64,000 nucleotides of DNA, from contig JACDDU010000002.1 in assembly GCA_013816845.1 (NCBI GenBank), forward strand, positions 1 through 64,000, given 5' to 3'. The notes under the pieces were generated by a model. That model saw only the letters and a list, made by a program, of their open reading frames with translations, had not been told where the DNA came from and did not search any database. This stretch comes from Gammaproteobacteria bacterium (GTDB taxonomy: Bacteria; Pseudomonadota; Gammaproteobacteria; DSM-16500). How positions within the stretch are numbered: the stretch's first letter is position 1; every line of letters starts with the position of its first letter. Made by a program: the position numbers and the translations under genes. Shown one piece after another: positions 19,398 through 27,828 of the stretch.

Positions 19398-20077
19398 TTA
19401 CCTTGTCTTATCCCAGACAATTGTTGTAATTCTGCTGCAGTAACTTGTTTTGTTGAAATTAGAATATCAATCCTTCCTGCAACTTGATGTCGTAAAGTTT
19501 CAACAAGCGGCATTTGCGCATCTTCGTTACGAATAAGTTTGCTGACTTTATCTTCTAAAACCCGCAATGGATTATTAAGTTTATACAGTATTTTTTTAAT
19601 TTCTTCTTCGGGGCGTCCGGCTAAAAGTGCAGTGCCTGCTTCATGAAAAATTTGATTTTTCTGGATAAAAAACTTATTTTTTTCTTCTTTTAAAATACTT
19701 CGTTCTTGCTCTAATTTTCTGACTTCTAAGGTAAGAGAAGTATACCGGTGTAAAAACCCTGAAGTAGTTTCATCACCGATAGAACTTAGTTTATCAATAT
19801 TTATCTTGGCAGATTGCAATGCATCTTTCATTTCAGTGACAGGCGTTGCAACTTCAATTTTTTCATTAATAACCGCCGCTACTTTATCAGTCTTTACCAT
19901 ACGATCTAAATTAGTATCGATAAGCGAAGAAAAATCAGTCGATGCATTTTGCAAACCAAATGAGAGGCCTTGCTTTGCGATGAACTGCCTATAAATGAAA
20001 TCGCGCATCATGAAAAGGGTGCTGCCGCCACCGATAGAGGGTTGAGCTGGACTGATGCTTGATCCACGTTTCAACAT
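19394..20077 (-). CDS. Uncharacterised coiled-coil protein
   Basis: The 227-residue product is not recognised. The start is set at ATG 20077, preceded by AAGGGG five bases upstream; the in-frame GTG at 20083 overlaps that site. The protein has no signal peptide or membrane segment. Residues 10-60 are moderately hydrophobic, and the middle, about 100-150, is a charged heptad-like stretch rich in E and K (EVRKLEQERSILKEEKNK), suggesting a coiled coil. It is convergent with murJ (stops overlap) and separate from scpA. An effector-like role is possible in Legionellales but unsupported. Confidence 0.7.
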   Translation of the reverse strand: MLKRGSSISPAQPSIGGGSTLFMMRDFIYRQFIAKQGLSFGLQNASTDFSSLIDTNLDRMVKTDKVAAVINEKIEVATPVTEMKDALQSAKINIDKLSSIGDETTSGFLHRYTSLTLEVRKLEQERSILKEEKNKFFIQKNQIFHEAGTALLAGRPEEEIKKILYKLNNPLRVLEDKVSKLIRNEDAQMPLVETLRHQVAGRIDILISTKQVTAAELQQLSGIRQGN

Positions 20078-20175
20078 AAACACCCCTTGAACTGTTCATG
20101 CAAAAGAAGCTTAATTTTTATTATATCAGCAAATAATCCCGAGAATGATAAATTGGTCGTTTTGTTAAGTAAACC

Positions 20176-21003
20176 TTAAGCTGATTTTGTATTTAAATAA
20201 ATGGGAGCGAAATCAGTTGCTTGCACAAATTCAATCAAACTTTGCTTAAGTAACTCGAGCATTGCCAAAAAAGTGACGACGATACCTAAGCGCCCTTCTT
20301 GGAGGTTAAATAATTGATCAAAGGGTAAATGATTTTGCTCCTGAAGCGAGGTTAAAATATGCGTCATTTTTTCACGAACTGAAATGGTTTCCATACTAAT
20401 GTGATGATCCACCGAGAGCTTAGCGCGTTTTAGAACATCCATTAACGCATTGACTAAATCCGGGAGGGCAACATGGGGTTCAGGTTTAACAACCGTCAAG
20501 TGATCAGATGCAACCAAGATAGGAAAATGATCGCGCATCAGGCGTGGAAGTTTATCTAAATCTTCAGCAGCTTGTTTATAGCGCTCATACTCTTGAAGGC
20601 GTCTTACCAGTTCTGCGCGCGGGTCTTCCTCTGTACTTTCAATTTCCGGTCGTGGCAGTAGCATCCGTGATTTAATTTCAGTTAAAATAGCGGCCATCAC
20701 GAGGTACTCCGCGGCGAGTTCCAAGGACAAATTCGTCATTAAGCCGATGTATTCCATGTATTGCCGAGTAACGGAAGCCACAGGAATATCAAGAATATCA
20801 ATATTTTGTTTACGGATCAGATATAGCAAAAAATCGAGCGGCCCCTCAAATGCTTCGAGAAAAACTTTCATTGCATCGGGCGGAATATAAAGATCTTTAG
20901 GCAAATCGATAACGGCCTGTCCCTTGATCGTAGCGAAAGGGGAAAGGGCTATTAGTTCAGGCGTTTCATCTTCAAGCGCACGATTTGCTGCAAGTTCGCT
21001 CAT
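20176..21003 (-). CDS. scpA: Segregation and condensation protein A
   Basis: ScpA is the kleisin subunit that links the SMC heads in the chromosome-condensing SMC-ScpAB complex. The 275-residue product has the typical N-terminal region FLEAFEGPLDFLLYLIRKQNIDILDIPVA at about residues 48-76, then EYLVMAAILTEIKSRMLLPRP. The C-terminal winged-helix part contains TFLAMLELLK. scpB is not adjacent. It is divergent from the sua5-type gene; the two starts are about 65 bp apart. Confidence 0.93.
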   Translation of the reverse strand: MSELAANRALEDETPELIALSPFATIKGQAVIDLPKDLYIPPDAMKVFLEAFEGPLDFLLYLIRKQNIDILDIPVASVTRQYMEYIGLMTNLSLELAAEYLVMAAILTEIKSRMLLPRPEIESTEEDPRAELVRRLQEYERYKQAAEDLDKLPRLMRDHFPILVASDHLTVVKPEPHVALPDLVNALMDVLKRAKLSVDHHISMETISVREKMTHILTSLQEQNHLPFDQLFNLQEGRLGIVVTFLAMLELLKQSLIEFVQATDFAPIYLNTKSA

Positions 21004-21067
21004 GAGTGGGATTCATAATAAGAATAAAATGATATATTAACCAAATTGCTCAAAGTTGCACACTACA

Positions 21068-22039
21068 ATGATATCTAAAACGACTTCCTCAATCCCCGAT
21101 GCGGCCAATATCCTTGGAAAAGGGGGGCTTGTCGCCTTTCCAACAGAAACAGTTTACGGTTTAGGCGCGGATGCTCGTTGTGAGTCGGCCATTCAGCGCA
21201 TATTTTTGGTTAAAGAAAGACCAATGCAGCACCCTTTGATTGTCCATATTGGCAGGAAAGAAGAAGTTGAGACCTGGGCTGAAGAAATTCCACCCGCTGC
21301 ATGGCAGCTCATGGATCGCTTTTGGCCCGGTCCGCTCACAGTCTTACTTAAAAAAAAGGCTTCCGTCTCTGTTTTATTAACCGGCGGCCAACCCACCGTA
21401 GGTTTACGGATGCCAAATCATCCTATTGCCTTATCCTTACTTAAGTCATTTGGCAGAGGGGTGGCAGGACCTTCAGCTAATAAATTTACGAAGGTTAGTC
21501 CTACTACTTCAGCGGCAGTTTGGGATGAGTTGGGAAAAGATATCGATCTTATTTTAGAAGGCGATGCATGTCAGGTCGGCTTGGAATCTACCATAATAGA
21601 CTTATCACAGTTCCCTTACAAAATCTTACGGCCTGGACATATTACCCCTTCTGATATTAAAGCCTGTTTAAATTGTGAAATTGATTATGGAACAAGCGGC
21701 AAAGTCTTGGTTCCCGGTATGCATAAAATTCATTATGCGCCCAATACACACACAACACTTATCGACCCTTCAGAAGTGAAAGTACTTGTTGATCGCGCCA
21801 TACAGTCTCATTCCCCTGTGTGTTTTCTTTTGCTCGACCCTCTGGAATATAAGTCTAATGCCACGATCACTTGGCAATATATGCCGAGGCACCCAGAAAA
21901 CTATGCTCGCGCTCTCTATCGAACATTACGACAACTCGATCAACAAGGTTACAGCCATATTTTTATTCAAACCCCCCCCCAGGGGGAAGTTTGGCAAGCC
22001 ATCCATGACCGCTTAATTAAATCCTCTGCGCCACGCTAA
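21068..22039 (+). CDS. sua5: L-threonylcarbamoyladenylate synthase, Sua5 type
   Basis: The enzyme makes threonylcarbamoyl-AMP from threonine, bicarbonate and ATP, the first step of tRNA t6A37 formation. The YrdC domain is clear: GGLVAFPTETVYGLGADA at about 19-36, KERP.QHPLIVHI, and GPSANKFTKVSPTTS. At 323 residues it is the long Sua5 form, with an extra C-terminal domain after a linker beginning near HYAPNTHTTL. ATG 21068 is preferred over TTG 21056. The other t6A genes are not nearby. Confidence 0.92.
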   Translation: MISKTTSSIPDAANILGKGGLVAFPTETVYGLGADARCESAIQRIFLVKERPMQHPLIVHIGRKEEVETWAEEIPPAAWQLMDRFWPGPLTVLLKKKASVSVLLTGGQPTVGLRMPNHPIALSLLKSFGRGVAGPSANKFTKVSPTTSAAVWDELGKDIDLILEGDACQVGLESTIIDLSQFPYKILRPGHITPSDIKACLNCEIDYGTSGKVLVPGMHKIHYAPNTHTTLIDPSEVKVLVDRAIQSHSPVCFLLLDPLEYKSNATITWQYMPRHPENYARALYRTLRQLDQQGYSHIFIQTPPQGEVWQAIHDRLIKSSAPR

Positions 22040-22149
22040 ATTTTTTATTCGTATTAAATATGTTTAAAGACTGCAATCTACAGATGACAGCCGCAGTCGG
22101 AATAGGTAGCTTATAAGATTCCGTTTTAGTTAAGAGATTAATTGAACCC

Positions 22150-22791
22150 ATGATATCAACCAAGACAATCATTGATACGCCGCAAATGATTCACGGTCCT
22201 GCGGGCGAACTTGAGGTGGTGGTGTCAAAGACTCAAGAGGTTCCCAGGCAAGCCTGGGGCATTGTTTGTCATCCTCATCCGCTTCACGGCGGCACTCTGC
22301 AAAATAAAGTGGTGACAACACTTGCTAAAACGTTTCAACATTTAGGTGTCAATACGGTTCGATTTAACTTTCGGGGCGTTGGAAAAAGTACGGGAAGTTA
22401 TGACCAAGGCAATGGAGAGCTTGATGATTTATTTGCAGTCATCGATTGGGTGTTGCATGAAAAGCCCAGCCATCGTATTTGGCTTGCCGGTTTTTCTTTT
22501 GGTGCCTACATTGCGATGAAAGCTGCTAGTCGAATTCCTGTTGAAAAACTTGTTGTAGTCGCACCGCCCGTTAATCATTTTTCTTTCAAAAGTATTCCAC
22601 CCATAACCTATCCATGGATTGTAGTGCAAGGGATGAAAGATGAAGTGGTACCGCCTGAAAAAGTTTTGAAGTGGGCAAAAAAACGAAAACCGCCCCCTCT
22701 TATCCTCACTTTCCCAGAAGCCAGCCATTTTTTTCATGGCCAGCTTGTGGATTTGCGGACTGGGTTAGAAGAAGTATTGGGTGCGGGCTAA
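22150..22791 (+). CDS. Alpha/beta hydrolase
   Basis: The 213-residue product is a small alpha/beta hydrolase of the COG2945 type. It has the HPHPLHGG segment at 41-48 (oxyanion region), the nucleophile elbow GFSFGA with S116, a probable acid D164 (GMKDEVVPP) and H193 in ASHFFHG. No signal peptide is present, so it is cytoplasmic. Its substrate is unknown. It ends exactly where the convergent orphan gene ends (22791/22792). Confidence 0.88.
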   Translation: MISTKTIIDTPQMIHGPAGELEVVVSKTQEVPRQAWGIVCHPHPLHGGTLQNKVVTTLAKTFQHLGVNTVRFNFRGVGKSTGSYDQGNGELDDLFAVIDWVLHEKPSHRIWLAGFSFGAYIAMKAASRIPVEKLVVVAPPVNHFSFKSIPPITYPWIVVQGMKDEVVPPEKVLKWAKKRKPPPLILTFPEASHFFHGQLVDLRTGLEEVLGAG

Positions 22792-24732
22792 TTAGGATTT
22801 TTTGAATTTGGTTAACCTTTTATCGTGTAAATGACTATCGTTCTCGTTTTCACTGTCAGACGGCAAATCTATCGTTTGCGTTTGCGGTGAGAAAGTAGAA
22901 TGCCTATTTACAGTCCGGTGGACGGGGTTTGTTTCACGACTCTCCTCTGCCTCCCAGCGGTGAGAGGGAATCTTAATTGCATTACCTCTCAAGTCCTCTT
23001 TGGTAGTTTTTGTTTTAGCACGCATTTCCTCAAAAATTTTAGGTGACATGGCCAATCGTTCGGTATCTTTATTTGGGTAAATATCATTCAAATGTTTTTG
23101 TAATTTTCGGCGATGGTTGTTTTGATCTCTCTCAGAAGCGTAATGAGTTGTTGCGATATTTTCATATTGACGCGTACATGAAATATGATTAACCATATGC
23201 ATAACAAAATCTTTGGGTAAATTTTTTCCTGAAATTTTGATAGGCTCTCCTGGGTCAGGCATCGCAGCGATGAAGTTTTCGGCTTCTTTGACGGCTAATA
23301 TAAAACGTTGATCAGCACTTAGAGCCTGAATCTCTCCTGGGGTATAACGAAAGCGAGATACAAAAGAACCATTTTGAATACGTTGAACTGTTGCGAATTG
23401 TGCTGTTTGAGCAGGTATTTGACCCTTCGCAGGAATATCGGCGATAAAAATATTTACTCTAGCATTACGAATCCCATCAAATGAATCGGAAGTTTTAATC
23501 GATCCCTTGTGGACGGGAACATCCTGTCCAATCGAAGCTGAGAGACCATTTTCACTTAAATACTCGTTTTTAGCTTTCTCAACATTTTCTGCAAATGGAG
23601 TTGGTTGGTTATCTATATCTCCTCGAGGTTTATTAAAAAAGTCTTCAATGGATCGGTCTAGGTTGTTATTAGCGTTAATGATGACGCTATAAGTATAAGT
23701 AGCAATTTTACTATCATGGATGAAATTAAATCTTAGTCGTGCATTTTTCATTTCATCGTTTACTTCGTTTAATCTTTTTTGTGTGATGTCTTGATTAATA
23801 TTTAGGTTTGGGTCATTTAGGGAATGTGTTAGCAAAGTTTGATAAGCATATAAGTTATTCATGATTTTAATGCATATATCTTTCGCTTCTTTCGTTTTTG
23901 CAACCATTGTATCCGTATCTCGGCTTGCCATTGTTTTGTATTTTTCAATGAAAACAAGCGCTGTTTTTAATACCTCAATATTTTGTTCATAACTTTTATT
24001 CAGGGGATGTTCGGGTAAACCTGGTTTTGATCTAAATACTTTCATCATTCTAGCAAAACGGCCTACTTTCGTCTGATTTAATAATTCATTTTCTTCGTTT
24101 AAAATTTCTTCTTGCTCAGATTTTTCTCTGTCAGACTCATAACCCCTTTGCCCATTTTCATTATTTCTATCAGATCCTCTGTTCTCTTCCGATTCAGCTT
24201 TTTGTTTAGAATAATTATTAATTTTCTTCCGTATAGTTTTCCCATCGTTGTGTGTCACAATTGTGTCAACCTTCGAGACGACACTCATAAAAGCCGTTCG
24301 TAAACGACTTGCTTCAGTAGATATGGTTTCAGGAGTTTTAATTCCATCAGCATTGATTTGGCTATTCAAATCCTCCATGTCCTTACGAATTAACTCAAGT
24401 TCCACTTTGTTCTTTTTTAATTCTTGTAAGTTACTTATGATATCTTTCATGAGGCTACTTGAGGGATCATTTAACATAGTATTTAATAAGGCTTCATCCC
24501 CTCTCGCATCTTTTGGATCCAGACTTAAACCTGCCCTCAACCTATCTATTTCTTCAGATATCTTAATGTTGGTTTCATCGATTTCCCCCATTGCTCGATT
24601 CAAATAATTGCCAACTTTCCCCAGAAACTCCGGTTTATCAAGGTTTATGGAAAAATCTACTTGGGGGAGATTTTCTGATTTTTTCTTATTTTTCTTATTA
24701 ATGACTCTTTTTTTGGGTCTCGATCTTGCCAT
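22792..24732 (-). CDS. Large charged orphan protein, effector-like
   Basis: The 646-residue product is not recognised. The start is ATG 24732, with AGGAGC six bases upstream; the in-frame ATG at 24747 forms part of that site. Residues 1-20 are strongly basic (ARSRPKKRVINKKNKKK), resembling a nuclear-localisation or RNA-binding tract. Long helical, heptad-like stretches fill about 30-160 and 240-380, and a Ser/Glu/Asn-rich low-complexity region lies at about 175-215. The last 30 residues are polar with acidic clusters (DLPSDSENENDSH), as in some Dot/Icm effectors. No signal peptide, membrane segment or known catalytic motif is seen. Effector identity is inference only. Confidence 0.7.
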   Translation of the reverse strand: MARSRPKKRVINKKNKKKSENLPQVDFSINLDKPEFLGKVGNYLNRAMGEIDETNIKISEEIDRLRAGLSLDPKDARGDEALLNTMLNDPSSSLMKDIISNLQELKKNKVELELIRKDMEDLNSQINADGIKTPETISTEASRLRTAFMSVVSKVDTIVTHNDGKTIRKKINNYSKQKAESEENRGSDRNNENGQRGYESDREKSEQEEILNEENELLNQTKVGRFARMMKVFRSKPGLPEHPLNKSYEQNIEVLKTALVFIEKYKTMASRDTDTMVAKTKEAKDICIKIMNNLYAYQTLLTHSLNDPNLNINQDITQKRLNEVNDEMKNARLRFNFIHDSKIATYTYSVIINANNNLDRSIEDFFNKPRGDIDNQPTPFAENVEKAKNEYLSENGLSASIGQDVPVHKGSIKTSDSFDGIRNARVNIFIADIPAKGQIPAQTAQFATVQRIQNGSFVSRFRYTPGEIQALSADQRFILAVKEAENFIAAMPDPGEPIKISGKNLPKDFVMHMVNHISCTRQYENIATTHYASERDQNNHRRKLQKHLNDIYPNKDTERLAMSPKIFEEMRAKTKTTKEDLRGNAIKIPSHRWEAEESRETNPVHRTVNRHSTFSPQTQTIDLPSDSENENDSHLHDKRLTKFKKS

Positions 24733-24856
24733 AAAGCTGCTCCTCATTATTTACTTCTTACTACTTTGTATACTTCAATTATGGGCTAGGTTCATTAAAT
24801 TAAACTTAATTTTGACCACTTCTCATAGTATAGGCTTAAAATAACCTACCTATAAA

Positions 24857-24871
24857 TGAGAATGATTCTCA
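24857..24871 (+). promoter_or_regulatory. Fur box upstream of feoABC
   Basis: TGAGAATGATTCTCA is a perfect 7-1-7 inverted repeat, close to the Fur consensus core TGATAATNATTATCA. It lies 62 bp before the feoA start and overlaps or abuts the predicted promoter, so iron-loaded Fur should repress feoABC. Confidence 0.85.
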
Positions 24872-24906
24872 ATTGTATTGACTTCGTTTATCATAAGAGG
24901 AATACT
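24866..24906 (+). promoter_or_regulatory. feoABC promoter (two possible hexamer pairs)
   Basis: One reading is TTGACT at 24878-24883, a 17-bp spacer and AATACT at 24901-24906. The other is TTCTCA at 24866-24871, 17 bp and TATCAT at 24889-24894; this places the -35 inside the Fur box, the usual geometry for Fur repression. Either start would give a leader of about 20-35 bases before feoA. Confidence 0.65.
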
Positions 24907-24932
24907 AACCCGCTTTAAAACAAGGACCTAGC

Positions 24933-25160
24933 ATGCAATTAAAACAACTTAAAGTGGGCAGTAAGGCAATCATCACCAGCCTCGCTAAGGGTTGCAGCTG
25001 TTATCGTAAGCGGCTGATTGCAATGGGTTTAATCCCTGGTACCGAAATCACTCTAACTCGTATTGCACCCTTAGGAGATCCTATTGAAGTCAAAGTCCGA
25101 GGTTTTATGCTGACCTTGCGGAAAGACGAGGCGGGAATTGTGAATATTGAGGCTTTGTAG
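24933..25160 (+). CDS. feoA: Ferrous iron transport protein FeoA
   Basis: FeoA is a small SH3-like cytoplasmic partner needed for Fe(II) import by FeoB. The 75-residue product has the family pattern CSCYRKRLIAMGLIPGTEITLTR followed by DPIEVKVRGFMLTLRKDEA. An ACAAGGACCTAGC leader gives the ribosome-binding site. It is the first gene of a three-gene Feo operon behind a Fur box. Confidence 0.96.
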   Translation: MQLKQLKVGSKAIITSLAKGCSCYRKRLIAMGLIPGTEITLTRIAPLGDPIEVKVRGFMLTLRKDEAGIVNIEAL

Positions 25161-25164
25161 CGGA

Positions 25165-27516
25165 ATGGGTTTAAATCGCTTGGAAAAGCAGCTGCTGGTG
25201 CCGGCTCCCATTCGAGTTGCCTTGGTAGGTAACCCCAATTGTGGAAAGACCACGTTATTTAATGCCTTAACCGGTGCTAAACAAAAAGTTGGGAATTGGC
25301 CGGGGGTGACGGTTGAGCGCAAAAGTGGTTCCTTTCTTCATCAAGAGAAAACCATTGAAGTAATAGATCTGCCTGGTATTTATGCCCTCAATTTATGCGC
25401 CCAAGATAATGCCATTGATGAAAGTATCGCTTGCCAATTTATCTTACAAATGGAATTTGATTTAATTATCAATATTGTTGATGCCGCCAATTTAGAACGT
25501 CATCTTTATCTCACGACTCAGTTATTAGAAATGGGTGCGCCGGTTATCGTTGCGGTCAATATGATTGATGTTGCCAAGGCAAATGGTATTGAAGTTGATG
25601 CGCAAAAGTTGGGAACCCAACTAAAATGTCCCGTCATTGCATTACAAGCTAATAAACAAACAGGGATCCATGCCCTTAAACAAATCCTTACCGCTGACCA
25701 TCTTGTTCCTCAGAATTTAACGCTTTCTTATCCAACACGTTTACAAAATGCTATCACCACCCTGACTGATCAATTAAATCAAACTTCTGTAGCCGCGCTT
25801 AATCCACACATTCGTAACGAATGGCTTGCGCTATGTTTATTAGAAGATAATGGTTTTGCCAAACGTAGTGTGGATGCCCACGTTTTAACGAATGTTGCGG
25901 TGCTATCGACGCAAATTCAGGAAGCATTACAAGAAGACATTGATATCCTTTGCGCTGAGACACGTTACCAATTTATTCAAACTACATTAACGCACTGTGT
26001 TGTTGAGCATAGAACCAAAGGGGATAAGTGGACGGCATGGATTGATAACATTGTTTTAAATCGTTTTTTGGGCTTACCCATTTTTTTATTAATGATGTAC
26101 GCTTTATTTTTTTTCTCGATTAACATTGGCGGCGCGTTTCAAGATTTTTTTGACATTAGTAGTCAAACACTATTTGTGGATGGTTTTGCTTATTACCTCA
26201 ATCAAATTAATACCCCGACTTGGCTCACCGTCCTTTTAGCCAATGGTGTCGGCAAAGGCATTAATACAACCATTACATTCATTCCAGTCATTGGTGCTTT
26301 GTTTTTATTTCTCGCCTTTTTGGAAGACTCAGGCTACATGGCGCGCGCAGCGTTTGTTGTCGATCGATTCATGCGAGCACTCGGCTTACCGGGTAAAGCA
26401 TTCGTTCCAATGATTGTAGGTTTTGGTTGTAATGTTCCAGGTGTCATGGCTGCACGCTCGCTAGAAAATAAACGTGATCGTATTTTAACGATTATGATGA
26501 GTCCGTTTATGTCTTGCGGTGCAAGGCTTGCTATCTTTGCCGTATTCACTGCCGCCTTTTTTCCACGCGGTGGACACAATATTGTTTTCGCGCTTTATCT
26601 CATCGGCATTGCAATGGCGGTTTTTACTGGGTTTTTATTACGTCAAACATTTTTGAAAGGTGATCCTGCGCCTTTGATTATGGAATTACCGCTTTATCAC
26701 CGTCCTCAATTCAAAACATTATTACTCCATACCTGGCAACGTTTAAAAGGCTTCGTGGTGCGAGCGGGCAAACTTATTGTTCCTATTTGCATTGTTATCG
26801 GTGTTCTCAATTCCATCACATTGGAAGGCATCATTGTTTCAGCAGAGGGTGATACCCATTCAATCCTTTCTTTCTTCGGTAAAATATTGACGCCACTTTT
26901 CATGCCCATGGGAATTCGTATGGATAATTGGCCGGCCACGGTTGGTCTACTCACTGGTATTTTGGCGAAAGAAGTTGTGGTCGGTACGCTCAATACGCTT
27001 TATACGCAGATGGGCCAATTGAGCACAATACAATCCGCAGAAAGTTTTAGCCTAGTGGGAGGTTTGCAAGATGCCTGGCATTCTATCTTCACTAATTTTG
27101 CTGCATTAAAAGATGCATGGCAAAACCCTGTATTAGCTAAAGCGCCTATCGATGAAGTCAGCCAAGGTGTTTATGGCTTGATGTATCAAAAATTTGATGG
27201 AAAAGTTGGTGCATTTTCTTATTTATTATTTGTATTGTTATATTTCCCTTGCGTCTCTACAACCGCAGCAATGTTAAGAGAATTAAATCGGGGTTGGGCT
27301 ATCTTTTCAGTACTCTGGATGAGCGGTGTGGCTTATGGTGCTGCTGTCCTTTTTTATCAAGCAGCGACAATTTTGCAACATCCCCTTTCATCTTCCCTTT
27401 GGATCCTCGGTATCAGTGCGGTTTTACTGACGACCATGATTTCTATTCGCTCAATCGCTTATTACACGGACCAACAAAAGCCTACGCATGCCTTACGGAT
27501 AGGAGAGTCAGCATGA
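25165..27516 (+). CDS. feoB: Ferrous iron transporter FeoB
   Basis: FeoB is the inner-membrane Fe(II) transporter with an N-terminal G domain. The start is ATG 25165, four bases after feoA; an in-frame TTG at 25147 lies inside feoA. The 783-residue product has G1 GNPNCGKT at 22-29, G3 DLPG at 68-71 and G4 NMID near 132. The membrane half has the Gate segments, with GFGCNVPG near residue 421 and a second gate repeat around LAKEVVVGTLNTLY. Length equals E. coli FeoB (773) within a few residues. Confidence 0.96.
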   Translation: MGLNRLEKQLLVPAPIRVALVGNPNCGKTTLFNALTGAKQKVGNWPGVTVERKSGSFLHQEKTIEVIDLPGIYALNLCAQDNAIDESIACQFILQMEFDLIINIVDAANLERHLYLTTQLLEMGAPVIVAVNMIDVAKANGIEVDAQKLGTQLKCPVIALQANKQTGIHALKQILTADHLVPQNLTLSYPTRLQNAITTLTDQLNQTSVAALNPHIRNEWLALCLLEDNGFAKRSVDAHVLTNVAVLSTQIQEALQEDIDILCAETRYQFIQTTLTHCVVEHRTKGDKWTAWIDNIVLNRFLGLPIFLLMMYALFFFSINIGGAFQDFFDISSQTLFVDGFAYYLNQINTPTWLTVLLANGVGKGINTTITFIPVIGALFLFLAFLEDSGYMARAAFVVDRFMRALGLPGKAFVPMIVGFGCNVPGVMAARSLENKRDRILTIMMSPFMSCGARLAIFAVFTAAFFPRGGHNIVFALYLIGIAMAVFTGFLLRQTFLKGDPAPLIMELPLYHRPQFKTLLLHTWQRLKGFVVRAGKLIVPICIVIGVLNSITLEGIIVSAEGDTHSILSFFGKILTPLFMPMGIRMDNWPATVGLLTGILAKEVVVGTLNTLYTQMGQLSTIQSAESFSLVGGLQDAWHSIFTNFAALKDAWQNPVLAKAPIDEVSQGVYGLMYQKFDGKVGAFSYLLFVLLYFPCVSTTAAMLRELNRGWAIFSVLWMSGVAYGAAVLFYQAATILQHPLSSSLWILGISAVLLTTMISIRSIAYYTDQQKPTHALRIGESA

Positions 27517-27755
27517 GTTTACTTGCTATTAAAAATCATATGTTGCACGTACGTATTGCAACCCTTGCAAGCTTGTGTACCCTTTTTAATGCAAAACCTG
27601 AAACCATACGGTGTTTACTGCGGCATTTTATTGCGAAAGGAAAGATTCGCGTGTGCCAAAAAACGCCCGCTTGTGGTAGTAAGTGTTCGAAGTGCCCCGT
27701 TGCCGACACTGAAATGTATGAGTGGGTGGAACCCAGTATGCCTTCTTTTAGCTAA
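27513..27755 (+). CDS. feoC: FeoC-like winged-helix protein
   Basis: The 80-residue product starts at ATG 27513, which overlaps the feoB stop as ATGA. It has a winged-helix-like N-terminal part (ASLCTLFNAKPETIRCLLRHF) and a cysteine cluster C48, C54, C58, C61 (ACGSKCSKCP), followed by a tryptophan motif EWV. This matches enterobacterial FeoC, whose C-terminal cysteines bind Fe-S or sense iron or oxygen. A longer frame open upstream within feoB is not the gene. Confidence 0.85.
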   Translation: MSLLAIKNHMLHVRIATLASLCTLFNAKPETIRCLLRHFIAKGKIRVCQKTPACGSKCSKCPVADTEMYEWVEPSMPSFS

Positions 27756-27824
27756 ATCCCTTGAAGCAATACGCGCCGTTAGAAATAATTGCTATAATCA
27801 CGTTTATAATTAAGCAAAGGGATT
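27755..27824 (+). promoter_or_regulatory. Inverted repeat pairing with the ribosome-binding site of the next gene
   Basis: AATCCCTT at 27755-27762, beginning at the last base of feoC, is perfectly complementary to AAGGGATT at 27817-27824, which is the ribosome-binding site of the gene starting at 27829. Transcripts reading through from feoABC could hide this site, while transcripts starting at the local promoter would lack the left arm. Confidence 0.5.
27790..27798 (+). promoter_or_regulatory. Extended -10 promoter upstream of the Ig-like-domain gene
   Basis: TGCTATAAT at 27790-27798 is a perfect extended -10 element (TGn plus TATAAT). No good -35 stands 17 bp upstream, as is common for extended -10 promoters. 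Transcription would start near 27805, giving a leader of about 24 bases before ATG 27829. Confidence 0.65.
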
Positions 27825-27828
27825 ATTC

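Noticed and set aside
24795-24815. Tandem TTAA-type half-sites resembling a PmrA box upstream of feoA and the large orphan gene
   Set aside because: The match is loose in a very AT-rich spacer, and the orientation faces feoA rather than the effector-like gene.
27249-27512. An N-terminal extension of the FeoC-like frame into feoB
   Set aside because: The FeoC-like similarity begins at ATG 27513, which overlaps the feoB stop as ATGA; the upstream part is feoB read in another frame.
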